From Anthoceros angustus (lineage: Eukaryota; Streptophyta; Anthocerotopsida; Anthocerotales; Anthocerotaceae), in NCBI GenBank assembly GCA_010909165.1, contig MU008158.1, positions 3,125,478 to 3,189,477 on the forward strand: DNA of 64,000 nucleotides, in the 5' to 3' direction. Shown one piece after another: positions 13,401 through 23,033 of this stretch. The notes beneath the pieces were generated by a model. That model saw only the letters and a list, made by a program, of their open reading frames with translations. It searched no databases and was not told the origin of the DNA. The translations under genes were made by a program, and so were the position numbers. Each line of letters opens with the position of its first letter. Positions within the stretch are counted from its first letter, which is position 1.

Positions 13401-14193
13401 GAGTGTTCAATTGCCAAGGTGCTGGCTGGTGTAAAGATGGCAAGATCAACAGAATACACGACACAGCTCCAAGTAGCATCACCGGAAGCATCCGGGGATT
13501 AGACGTACATTTGTTGGCCGATGTGGCTGGAAAGAAGTGGAATGGGGAATGTGTGGTTTACTCTCATCAAGCAGGTATTCCTCTCTCAGCTTCCTCGTTT
13601 CCATGAGCTCTTTCTTCCCTGCCGTGCATTCCACATTATTTCTGAGTCGGTGTGAGGGACATGTGAGCAGGGGAGGTGGTGCGACTTCCTAAGGCCGAGG
13701 CACGACCTGTGACCTTGAAGGTCTTGGAGTACGAAGTCTTCACTGTGACACCCGTGGAGGTCGGCAACCGAGACCTTGTCGAGTCCAGTCCAGTCCCACA
13801 TCACTGCACATGTCCAGATCCTCACGACGTGCAGTGGAATGGAAATAGCGATGGCCTGAGCATGTGTGTCCGCATGTGCAGGAAGTGGTGGCAGGGGTGT
13901 TGTTCGCTCCCATAGGTTTGCTGGACATGCTGAACTCTGGAGCTGCGGTTGATACACTGAGCCACGATGTCACCGAAGCTGTAGCCCTAGGCGGGCAGGA
14001 GGACGGCACTAGGGTAAGGATGAAGCTCCGCGGGTGCGGAAAGTTCGGAGCTTATTCGTCACGCTGCCCGAAAGCTGTGCTGCCGGCCTCAGTAGGCGCC
14101 GGGATGAGCTACCGCGAGGCGGATGGTCTGGTCACCTTCACCCTCCCGGTCCCCGAGGAAGGGCAGCTGTGGGACGTGACCATCCATCTTTGA
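10487..14193 (+). CDS. Raffinose synthase-family glycosidase/galactosyltransferase (SIP/alkaline alpha-galactosidase type)
   Basis: The protein belongs to the plant raffinose-synthase/seed-imbibition family (GH36 clan). Members transfer or hydrolyse alpha-galactosyl groups of galactinol, raffinose or stachyose, in cytosol or plastid. Fourteen exons can be placed with GT-AG borders: 10487-10698, 10855-11114, 11247-11337, 11441-11489, 11576-11667, 11781-11885, 11979-12101, 12213-12620, 12701-12842, 12938-13005, 13112-13246, 13357-13574, 13671-13759, 13882-14193. They total 2304 nt (767 residues), the usual family length. Hallmarks in order are [54 protein letters not shown] (nucleophile Asp near 395), [12 protein letters not shown] (acid/base Asp near 458) and FNCQGAGWC. 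The start is the ATG giving [12 protein letters not shown], because homology begins just after it. Sequence alone does not separate raffinose synthase from alkaline alpha-galactosidase; the lack of a long insertion favours the SIP-like group. No damage is seen. Confidence 0.95.
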
Positions 14194-15370
14194 AACAGAG
14201 CAATTCTTCTCTCCTTCCTCAGCGTCAAGAAACGCAATGAACCAATCCTTGCTCTCACCCGGCACCTCGTAGTCTGGGCATATCCAACGCACCTTGGCCG
14301 GCAGGGACGAATATACCAAGTCTGTCCATACCGGGACTCTGAAGTCACACATTTGCCGCGAGTGCGTCGAGAGCCTTCCATGGCCATGCCGCGGACATGC
14401 CTATTCCGGAACGATCACGAAAGCCACATCGGGATTCGAGAGTCTAAGGAAGGTGCTGAGGAAGCTGCCTGAGAGGTTCCCGAAGCCGGCAGACTGACGG
14501 GTGAGATAAGGCAGTGTTTTGCATTGTCGTGAGCTGGCGAATGGCAGCCATGGGGCTCCGCGCACGAGGGCTGCGTCTCCAGGGAACGCTCCTCCACGTG
14601 CCCCGCGGGCGCCGCCCTGTCTGAACGAGACATCCTGTACATCGATACACCATGGCCATTAATGCTTGCTCGTAACATCGACGGTGCCACATCCTCATCC
14701 GTTGGGACACCGGATGGACGGAGAACGCCCTTCCGGGTGACAAACCCTAATCAATATCGCACGGTTTTTATGTGTGCCGCATGGTTCCTGGTTTTCGCAC
14801 CCTTACTCACCTCCACGAGGAGAGATCCGAGAGTAGGGACGTCCCAATTTGAACTGGGCTACATGCCATCGGCACAGGACACGGCGGCGGGGCAGGGAAT
14901 CGGCCGCCCAGGGCGAGCATGTAGGGAATCGGGATCGCACGGTTGGGAACGACGCGCGGTTAGGTCTGCAAGGTTGGTGAGGGAAGGATGTTCGGTCCCA
15001 AAATGGGAGGACGTTGTCCTCCGTGATGACGTGGCCTCACTGGCCGTACCCGCAGCCTCGATGGCCATCGTCGGGAATGGATGTGCAGGCGAACGACACA
15101 CCCTCTGCATACGTATGCAATACGTATACGATACAGTATGGCGTTGAAGTCGAAGTTGTCACCAACCCGAGTCAATGACCAACAGTGTCGGGTCAGTGGC
15201 GGTTGAACCGGGTCTCCATCCTGTCAACCCGCGGCTCCTTTTATCTACCATCTTCTCCGCCCATTTTCCTCTACCGAGCTTGTCCGAGTGATCCAACGTC
15301 GTTTGCTCACTTTGTCTTCTTCCTCAAATCGTCGGCGCTGCCCACGAGACTGCCATTCCTGTCCGAGCAA
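14194..15370. other. Intergenic, no gene recognised
   Basis: This stretch holds the 3' flank of the raffinose-synthase-family gene and presumably the BRK1 promoter. It is moderately GC-rich, and short open frames on both strands lack recognisable domains. No tRNA-like fold was identified by eye. Confidence 0.5.
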
Positions 15371-15420
15371 GGCCAAGTCAGGCCAAGCCAGGCCACGCTA
15401 GGCCACGCTAGGCCAAGCGT
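15371..15420. repeat. Five 10-bp tandem repeats upstream of BRK1
   Basis: Five consecutive 10-mers of the form GGCCAMGYNW (GGCCAAGTCA, GGCCAAGCCA, GGCCACGCTA twice, GGCCAAGCGT). They lie about 220-270 bp before the BRK1 start codon, just upstream of the inferred leader intron, so they fall in the promoter or early leader. A regulatory role is inference. Confidence 0.6.
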
Positions 15421-15489
15421 AAGAGCAACCCTCACTCTCGGATCGCTGCGCTCTCTTCATGCGCACACTGCTGTGCTCATCTCCGTGAG

Positions 15490-15627
15490 GTAAGCTCCAC
15501 TCCTTCAACCTTTCCTCGCCTTGCCTTGTGCTTCAGCTGGGGATCTGTGTCCTGGCTGCTCTGCTCTGCAAGGGCATGCATGTATCTACGCTCTCCCCTC
15601 ATTTGCTCCACGGCCTGCGTCGTGCAG
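15490..15627 (+). other. Candidate 5'-leader intron of BRK1
   Basis: A consensus donor (GTGAG then GTAAGC) at 15490 and a pyrimidine-rich acceptor ending TGCAG at 15627 bracket 138 bp of non-coding sequence. The bracketed piece ends 13 bp before the BRK1 ATG. A leader intron is inferred from splice signals only. Confidence 0.45.
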
Positions 15628-15640
15628 GTCGGGCAGCAAC

Positions 15641-16003
15641 ATGTCGAAGACGAACGTGACAAATAGTGTCAGTGTAGGGCTGGCCGTGCAGACCGATTGG
15701 GATAACCGCCACTTCTCCAACTCGCTCAGTCTCAATGTGCGCCGCCTTTTCGAGTTCCTCCTGCAGTTTGGTAAGCTGGATCACCGGGAGCCGTAGCCCG
15801 AACTGGGATTGGGAGTATTTTTAATCGCTACTTTGCCCTTCCTCGCATCCAGCTCATGTCCGCTGCTGGCGCCCTTGTCGTGACCAGAATCTGCCACCAG
15901 AACCAAGCTCGCAACCCTGAACGAGAAGCTGACGGTGTTGGAGCGGCAGCTGGAGTACTTGGAAGCGCAGTTCAACACGGCCTCGGTTACCGGGGCTCTT
16001 TGA
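15641..16003 (+). CDS. BRK1: BRICK1 (HSPC300), subunit of the SCAR/WAVE complex
   Basis: BRICK1 is the smallest subunit of the SCAR/WAVE complex, which activates ARP2/3 to nucleate branched actin. In plants it is needed for polarised and tip growth. Two exons, 15641-15770 and 15888-16003, join in frame (a Gly/Glu split codon at QFE) to give 81 residues, the family length. Conserved landmarks are VGLAVQTDWDNR, LSLNVRRLFEFL and the coiled-coil segment TKLATLNEKLTVLERQLEYL, followed by a short Ala/Thr-rich tail. The intron is 117 bp with GT-AG borders. The second exon is in a different frame from the first, so unspliced reading would miss it. The start is the only in-frame Met before the conserved block. 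Confidence 0.95.
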
Positions 16004-18343
16004 GGATGCATGCTTCCACACCACATCGGATGACTATTCTTCCGGCCATCCCCTCTGCCTTACCCCCCCAGGCATGCCGCAGGAGGCGTGTTGAGACAAC
16101 TCAGACGCAAAGCTTGCTTCCGTGCACACCAGGATCACTTGCTTGGAAGCTGGAGTCTTGCGATCTCGCTCACAGCAGCTGAGTTTTAGCCTAGTCTGAG
16201 GTGCTGTCCAACAAGATCGCTGGCCTTTGGCTTCTTAGCTTCTCTTATTACATCTTGTGTCCTGTCTGTCTAGCGTTACAGCTTCTGCCATTCTTCGGAC
16301 TACCCTAGTGTACATCTTTGTACATGTATCCTCCATAGCTACTGTAATTTATTGTTGTAGGCCGCCATGGTTATGTTCACGAACATTGATTCTATTGTAG
16401 GGCCCTGTTAACTACGGCACACCAGCCTGGCTGTCTCCATGTCCAGCACCCTGTCAGTGATCTTGCATCCACAATCAGCTGGGCAGGAAGCAGGCACATG
16501 CGACACCCCAGAGTCATCTGCCTCCCTTGAGTTACTGGTGTGTATGTTTTTGCTTTGTGCACTCCCGTGAATCGTCCCGCCAACGATCATCCGCATTAGA
16601 GCTCATGGATTTGCCTCTCTGCTGTCTCCCTGAGTGCCTTGCCTACTTGAACATCATTGGTGCCACCTTTTATTTCCTTCTGTTTCAAAATGATCTGCGT
16701 GCGCATTCGGTATCCTATAAACCACAGTTGCAGGCCATTACGTGCAAGGCACTCAACCTGTAGCGACGAGTGCTTCTACTAGCTATGGCTGTTTGAAGCT
16801 TGTTAGGACGTAGTCTACGAAGAGCTTTCGATCACATGATTCCAAGGACCAAACCGTTGAGAAATGACCAAGCCGCCTGCCAGTAGCTATTGTTGCGGAA
16901 ATTTGCACTACAGGGGATAACTTGGGCACATTCGTGGCAACCGCATCCTTCGAGTGGATGCTTCTTATGGAAATATAAAGTTGCAAGCCGCGAAGCCTGT
17001 GTTCACAGTGCTTACCAAACATATTGCCTTTATGTGGTCCTTTATACTGTCTGCAGATGTTAAACTAGGGCAAGACAAGCAAGTCGTACCCTGTCCAGCA
17101 AATGCGCAGTTAAGACCCTAGGATGAAGCCAGATGGCCATGTTTTCTGGCAGCACCTCAGGTCTGTATGCTTCCTGCAGCCCACCCCAGCTTTGGAGATG
17201 GGAATGGCTCAACCTTGGATGTCCTACAGAAGTTCCAGATACAGTTTTCCCAGTGATAAGTCGGAAAACGTGGAGAATCATGAAAGGCTGTGTTCAAGGT
17301 TGAGGGACTTGGTCACAAAGATGTGGTGACTTGGATTCTTGTGATAGGGGGATCCCAGCAGGGATTTTCATACTGTTCAGGAGGAGGCAGGCATCTCGTA
17401 CCTGCGTGACAATTTCTATGCCCCCTTGAGGCATGCTCAAGTATCGGGCACAACCACGTTGGAAATCAGTAGGCGGCTTATGTCCGAGTTAGTGAGCAAG
17501 ACACGCAGTTAACGTCTTTGTAGCCAACTGTTTGGTTTAACACATCTGTGCCATTTGTGGGGGTCTACCTTGCAATAAAACAGTGAAGCCGGACAAGATG
17601 CCGTTCGGAATGTGCTGATGTCATACATACACACAGATGCACCAATGCAAGCGAGGAGGAGAAGTATCTATGAGAGAGGGAACATGCCAGGACAGTATGA
17701 TCGTCAAAATGGACGGCATGGTGCATAGTTTATTGGTCGGGGAAAAGCACCAGCATCCCAACAGTCGAGCAAAGAGCAAAGCGGACAAAGATACTTTCCA
17801 ATGAAGGAACTAGGGCATCCTTCATCCTGGCCTGTACAAATTTTGTGGATGCTAGGGTGCCTTTTGCCCAACCATGGTGCATTGAACAGCATCCACTCAG
17901 GTGCTGCCTAGGGACAAGCTCCATTACCAACGCTCCGTTCCCTGGACTGCATTACGGATCGTGAATCAGGACCTGAATCAGGCTAAAGACCTGGTGACGC
18001 ATGAACGTCTTGTGTCAGTCATTTGACTCCACACGGGACCTAGTACATAAATTCTACAGACCTTTGTCACCCTTGCGTGCGAGTCTCCTCTGGCATTCCA
18101 GCCTATTCGTCGTCTTGAAGAACGTAGAGACGCACAACGTGGACAGAGGCCATTAGCTTCTCCCGCCGCGTCACGTCTGGAGATTCCCCGCCACTTGGCC
18201 GCACCATCTGTGGGAAGGTCCTGGGTCGCAGGCATTACCTGTGCCTGGCCCGCACAATCTCCACAGCAACTCGGAAGCTCATCAACTCTAACTTCAGCGC
18301 CAGTGCCATTGCCAGACTGCCAGGGCCACAGAGTTCCGGGAAG
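16004..18343. other. Intergenic, no gene recognised
   Basis: The 3' flank of BRK1 and the 5' flank of the next gene. Open frames here are short, overlap on both strands and carry no recognisable motif. No repeat structure was noticed. Confidence 0.5.
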
Positions 18344-18859
18344 ATGAGGACAATGGAGGTCCACGACCGGGGCCCCTCACCCGCGATCCCGCTGCTGCTG
18401 CTAATCATCGTGCTCATGGCAGTGACAGGACCTTGGTTTGTGGAACGCGAGCCCGACGTGGTTGCAACGACGCGGAGCTTGGGATCAATGACGTTTCTGC
18501 TGCCGGTAGTGCTTCTCGGCGCCATCTACTTCTTCAGCCAGCCATCTCGGAGCTCGCCATACTACTACAACAACGGGCAGTACCCGCAGCAGCTGCACCA
18601 GTACCCCACAGCACAGCCTTACCACCAGGGATGGGGATTGGGCCAACAGGGTTCCTCCTGGCTCTCCCAGGCCTCCTCCTGGCTCCCCTCCTCCTGCAAG
18701 AGCCGGGGCCGTGGGTGGGGCTCCTCCTGGTTGCCGGCCTCCTCCTTCGACCTGGGAACCGTGCTCTACGGGCTTGCTTTCGTGGTCATGGCCGGCATGG
18801 TGTTAGGCTCGCTTGCATCCTCCTGGCAGGCTGGCAGTCAATCTCATTCCCGATTCTGA
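18344..18859 (+). CDS. Small plant membrane protein of unknown function
   Basis: The product is 171 residues, uninterrupted. A short hydrophilic start (an alternative Met nine bases downstream begins MEVHDRGPSP) is followed by a hydrophobic segment near residues 14-31 (IPLLLLIIVLMAV), a second near 48-65 (FLLPVVLLGAIYFF), a Ser/Tyr/Gln/Trp-rich middle with a repeated GSSWL/ASSWL motif, and a third hydrophobic stretch near 141-160. This resembles small uncharacterised plant proteins with paired N-terminal membrane segments, but no function is known to me. Codon use is GC-rich like the neighbouring genes. A second small frame starts 10 bp after the stop codon. Confidence 0.6.
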   Translation: MRTMEVHDRGPSPAIPLLLLIIVLMAVTGPWFVEREPDVVATTRSLGSMTFLLPVVLLGAIYFFSQPSRSSPYYYNNGQYPQQLHQYPTAQPYHQGWGLGQQGSSWLSQASSWLPSSCKSRGRGWGSSWLPASSFDLGTVLYGLAFVVMAGMVLGSLASSWQAGSQSHSRF

Positions 18860-18868
18860 CTAGGGGAC

Positions 18869-19045
18869 ATGGCCGCTGCCGGCTCCAATGCGGCGGCCTA
18901 CGCGCTATCTTCTGCGCTGCGAGGGGTGCTTGTTTTGCTGGCCAGGTCCTTGGATGACACCGTCTCCACTCTTCTGGGCACGGTGACCCGGCTGATCTCC
19001 GGATTTTTCAAGCTGCTGTGGTCCTTTACAGCCAGACGCAGTTGA
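18869..19045 (+). CDS. Small ORF immediately downstream of the membrane protein
   Basis: This 58-codon frame begins MAAAGSNAAAYALSS, continues with LRGVLVLLARSLDDTVSTLL and ends LWSFTARRS. It starts 10 bp after the stop of the upstream frame, in a different reading frame, on the same strand. It has an Ala-rich start and a central amphipathic or hydrophobic stretch, and its GC-rich composition matches the upstream gene. It could be a second cistron, a downstream exon joined by an unrecognised splice, or a chance frame. Confidence 0.4.
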   Translation: MAAAGSNAAAYALSSALRGVLVLLARSLDDTVSTLLGTVTRLISGFFKLLWSFTARRS

Positions 19046-19459
19046 CGTTACCGTCCCCTTCCTCGCCTACTATGTTTGTCCTCTCCTGCATTGCAATGCA
19101 GTACATTGCATTCCCTGCCCCTTGCCTTGTTTTGCTTTGCATTGCAATTCCTTGGCTTCTATTGCCTTGCAATGCATTGTATTGTGGTGCACTGCTCTCC
19201 TCCTCTCAGCGGAACTTCCGAAAACGTTCTCGGTTTGTTGTAAGCTGTCTGCATCATTGTACATCTTGTCATGGCCTGCCCTTACCAGAAGTCATGGGAA
19301 CGTCATGACATTTTGGGTTCACCTGTTGTAAATATCTACATACTTGCGAAGGAAACAAAACGTCAGTGTCGACTTTTGAGTTTTAACTGTGTCCGTCCTG
19401 CCTCTTCCGCCACACCTCTCCAAAGGGAGCTGGCTTGTGCTCACCACACCCGTGGCATC
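19046..19459. other. Spacer with repeated TTGCATTGCAATGC words
   Basis: From 19087 to 19190 the sequence repeats CATTGCAATGC/TTGCATTGCAAT words separated by CCTTG-rich pieces. They form a low-complexity region with many short inverted repeats upstream of the aminotransferase fusion gene. No gene is seen. Confidence 0.5.
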
Positions 19460-22400
19460 ATGGAGTCAAGCAGTGCATGTCAAGTTATTCACGTCTGGTC
19501 AGGGCCCCGATCGCTCAGCACCAGTCTCATGTACTCCTTCGCACAGGTGGGATGTGGTTTCTGGATCTTCGTTGGTGTTTAAAAAATGGCATGCCCTAGT
19601 GGACTGGGTGATCGTTGTGGTTTCTCCACAGCTTGTCCATGGACTCACATGATCTGACCCAAGGCGTAGGAGATTACTTCTATGTAGATTTGCTGACGTG
19701 AGCGCATCTCTAAAACTCTCTACAGAGGGATGATACAGAAGTCGTCGATGAGCCTTTATATGCCCACTACCTTCGGGTGACTGGAGTGCAGAGACCATAC
19801 AGGGAGCAATTGTTGGCTACAATGGTGGGTAAACGTAGCTGGATTGAGTCATGGCCCTATTACTGGTGCATCACATCTAGCAGACGAGGGTATGCAACAC
19901 CATTTCAGCTGTGAGACGTATGTGTGCAGGAAACAAATGGTGAAAAAGTAGTTCAAGACCTCGTCAATGGGCCGTGCAAGAAAAAAAACAGATTCTGTAA
20001 GGTATGAACCATCATACATCACACCTTACGTGGTTTTGTTTCTTGGAAGTACTTCTTTACAGCCGCAGGGGACTTTGTGCTACATGTTGATCCAGGCACG
20101 TCTTTGATGGCTTTGCAGCATATGGCAAAACAGTGGACACCCGATCTTCCCAAGGAGTTATTGGAGGGCCTGCATGTTGTGCTAATCAGGAATCCAGTGG
20201 ACTCTCTTGTGAGTATGTTGCTGCCAGTTTCATGGTCAGCTATTAGATGTCACTGAGTAACGGCCACACTGAGGATTGCTGTTAACAGCCCTCCTTCGCT
20301 GAGGTCGTGCCCGTGTCATTTGGAGAATTGGAGTTGGGGCATTTGCTGTCCATATTCACACAGCTTCGCGAGCTGGGTCGCGCCCCTCCTGTTGTAGATG
20401 CAACTGCTCTACAGATCAATCCGGAGGTTCGTCTACGAGAGTGGACTGGTATAAGCTGTTACTGCAAGCATACATGGGTGTTCCTACAAACTTGACACAT
20501 ATTTTCCCTGCAGGGTACTCTGAGGTCCCTGTGTTCCGCCTTGAAGATCTCATTTCAACAGTCGATGCTCAAGTTGGATTCTTACCCATCCATAATTCTG
20601 CCTCAAGTCTTTACTGGTTATCGCATTAGAAAGGCTCACACCCCTTTATGTGCCATACAGATGGCAAGCTGGAGCTAGACAAGAAGATGGCATTTGGGCA
20701 CCGTGGTGGTACAACACTGTTCACAAGTCTACAGGGTTTGAAACTCCAAAACTTCCGGCGAAGGTTAGGCTCTCACCATGGCACGCTAGCATAACTATTT
20801 TGTCAACTCCTTTCAACACTTACCGGTGGTTGCACCTGTGTCCATGTCAGCCATTTCCGGCCAATCTGTACAGTCTGTTAGAGGATTGCCAGCCTTTTTA
20901 CAACATGTTGAAACGTCATGCCCTGCAACCAGCTGATTCTATCCCGCCACCGACTTTTCCTGTGCCTGCAAATAACCACATACTGGTGTGGGTGGGCGAT
21001 CAGCTCGTACCTCGTGATGCAGCAAAGGTAATGTCCAGCTAATTCTAATTGGCACTTTCCGACATGGTTCAGCTTCTTTTGATTGGGTTTGCACTTCAGT
21101 GCAGGTATCCGTGTTTGACTCTATCGTTCAAGGAGGAGATGGTGTGTGGGAAGGGCTTAGAGTGTACAAAGGCCGAATTTTCAAGCTGGACCAACATTTG
21201 AGCAGGTACTCATGTACAGCAAGTACCTCTGAATATGGCTTCCGGTTCTCGTTCCCTACTATGACCGGGCAAAGGCGTTCCGCAGACTGTTTGATTCAGC
21301 GAAGGCTTTGTTCTTTGCTGACGTTCCAAGCTATGAGCAGGTCAGTAGTGGTTGAGACTTACTAGAGGATAGTGAATTGGTCTTGACTGCAAAGCGGATG
21401 AAGGTGTGGGTGACACTAGGGCGTTGTAGGTAAGGAACGCTATCTTCACAACTTTGATTGCCAACGGTATGCAAGACAATGCTCACATTCGTCTCACTCT
21501 CACCAGAGGTAAAAAGGTATCTCAGTAGCCGCCACGATTGTACTTTCATGTAGTCATTTGCTACTTAAAGTGTACAGTACTTGTGTATGGAGCCTCGAGG
21601 CCATATGACATTCTAAGAGTATGCACTGCGATGAAATCCAGGTGACATCTGGTATGAGTCCTTCATTCAACAGATATGGATGCACCCTCATAGGTATGGT
21701 TAACTACTAGAAGGAGAGCTGTTTTCCTTATCAACAAACTTATGTGAATCTGTACTTGTTTGCGTAATGGTACTGAATGCAGCACATGCTTGCAGTCCTG
21801 GCAGAGTGGAAGCCACCAGTGTACGACAACTCGACCGGGATACGCCTAACAACTGCTTCAACGCGTCGTAATTCCCCCAATGTAATCATGCGTTTCCGTC
21901 AAGCTCAGTTCATGCGTTACCGTAGCAAATTACCCTACCATTCTGCGGAGAGATGTGATCCTCTGTGTTTGAAACCTGTTGCAGTGCCTGGACTCAAAAA
22001 TACATCACAATAATCTTATCAACAACATCCTCGCGAAGGTTCTTGCTCTCATTCATCTTCACACGCTCTGTCCTTTTCCATGTTCCGGGCTCTTACCTCA
22101 TTTTGTAAAGACCTGCACAGGTGGAAGGCAACTTACGAGGTGCGGACGACGCCATCATGTTGGACTGTGATGGTTTTGTCTCTGAAACTAATGCCACCAA
22201 CATCGTAAGAGGTCTTTTTTCTTCTTGGTTTGAATTGGTTTTTGTGTCTTGTGAGGTTTGACTGACATGTGTGCTTAACCGATGGAGCAAAGTTCATGGT
22301 CAAGAGAGGGACAGTGTTAACTCCCCACGCCGATTTTTGTCTCCCAGGGATAACACGTGCTACGGTACTCTAGCCCATCCATTCCAACTCTTGCCAGCTC

Positions 22401-22846
22401 GCTGTAACTTCGTTTTCATTGTTCTGACTTGTATCTGGCTACAGATCATTGACTTAGTCAGAAGGGAAAAGATTGATTTCACAGAGCGGCGACTCAGCCT
22501 ATCTGAGTTCCATGCGGCCGATGAGGTGTGTTCTTCTCTTCTCTGAAAGTTCAGCATATTCTATCGTGGTACATTACTCTGTACAAATTAACCTCTCCCC
22601 TCGTGCAGGTCTGGACTACAGGAACTATGGGCGAAATCTCCCCAGTGAGTTCCCCCCATTAGAGTCTGAATTTGGGCTTGAGTTACGGTTTACGTGTGTT
22701 CGATGTCCTAATCGTCTTCGATGCAGGTAGTTGAAATCGATGGGCGTGTCATCGGTAATCACAGAGTGGGACCGGTAACATCGCACATCCAAGCTTGCTA
22801 TGCCGCTTTGACCCAGTCAGAAGGAGAAGCAATTGCCCTGGCCTAA
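19460..22846 (+). CDS. Branched-chain aminotransferase-like protein: N-terminal P-loop/sulfotransferase-like domain fused to class IV PLP aminotransferase
   Basis: The gene matches the plant two-domain family annotated as branched-chain-aminotransferase-like. Nineteen exons with GT-AG borders can be joined: 19460-19546, 19726-19824, 19930-20001, 20119-20208, 20289-20426, 20514-20572, 20661-20763, 20851-21027, 21105-21205, 21286-21340, 21430-21516, 21642-21693, 21796-21881, 21985-22038, 22121-22204, 22293-22364, 22445-22525, 22609-22644, 22727-22846. They sum to 1653 nt (550 residues). The N-terminal half has the P-loop-like WSGPRSLSTSLMYSF and VVLIRNPVDS. The C-terminal half has the fold-type IV signatures VFDSIVQGGDGVWEGLR, SKIHHNNLINN (probable PLP lysine), DGFVSETNATN and CLPGITRAT. 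The substrate is unknown; the PLP half is related to D-amino-acid, branched-chain and aminodeoxychorismate enzymes. The gene appears intact and converges with Trm5, the stop codons lying 187 bp apart. Confidence 0.93.
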
Positions 22847-23033
22847 AGCTGCGAGGTGACGAGTGGTCATTGACTCATCCAATTCGCATGCAATGAACAA
22901 CGCTCCCATTCCCGTGCACCTTTTGCAATCATAAAATAATTTAGCTTCTCTCCATGGACCTCTGAATCCGGGGTGGTGTTTCCAATGGAATGCCTACATA
23001 CCATTCATACTCTTCACTCCTTGCATTTATCGA

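Noticed and set aside
20650-21042. Single 130-codon frame as a stand-alone gene
   Set aside because: It is two exons (20661-20763 and 20851-21027) and the intron between them, read through in one frame. Both exons belong to the aminotransferase fusion gene.
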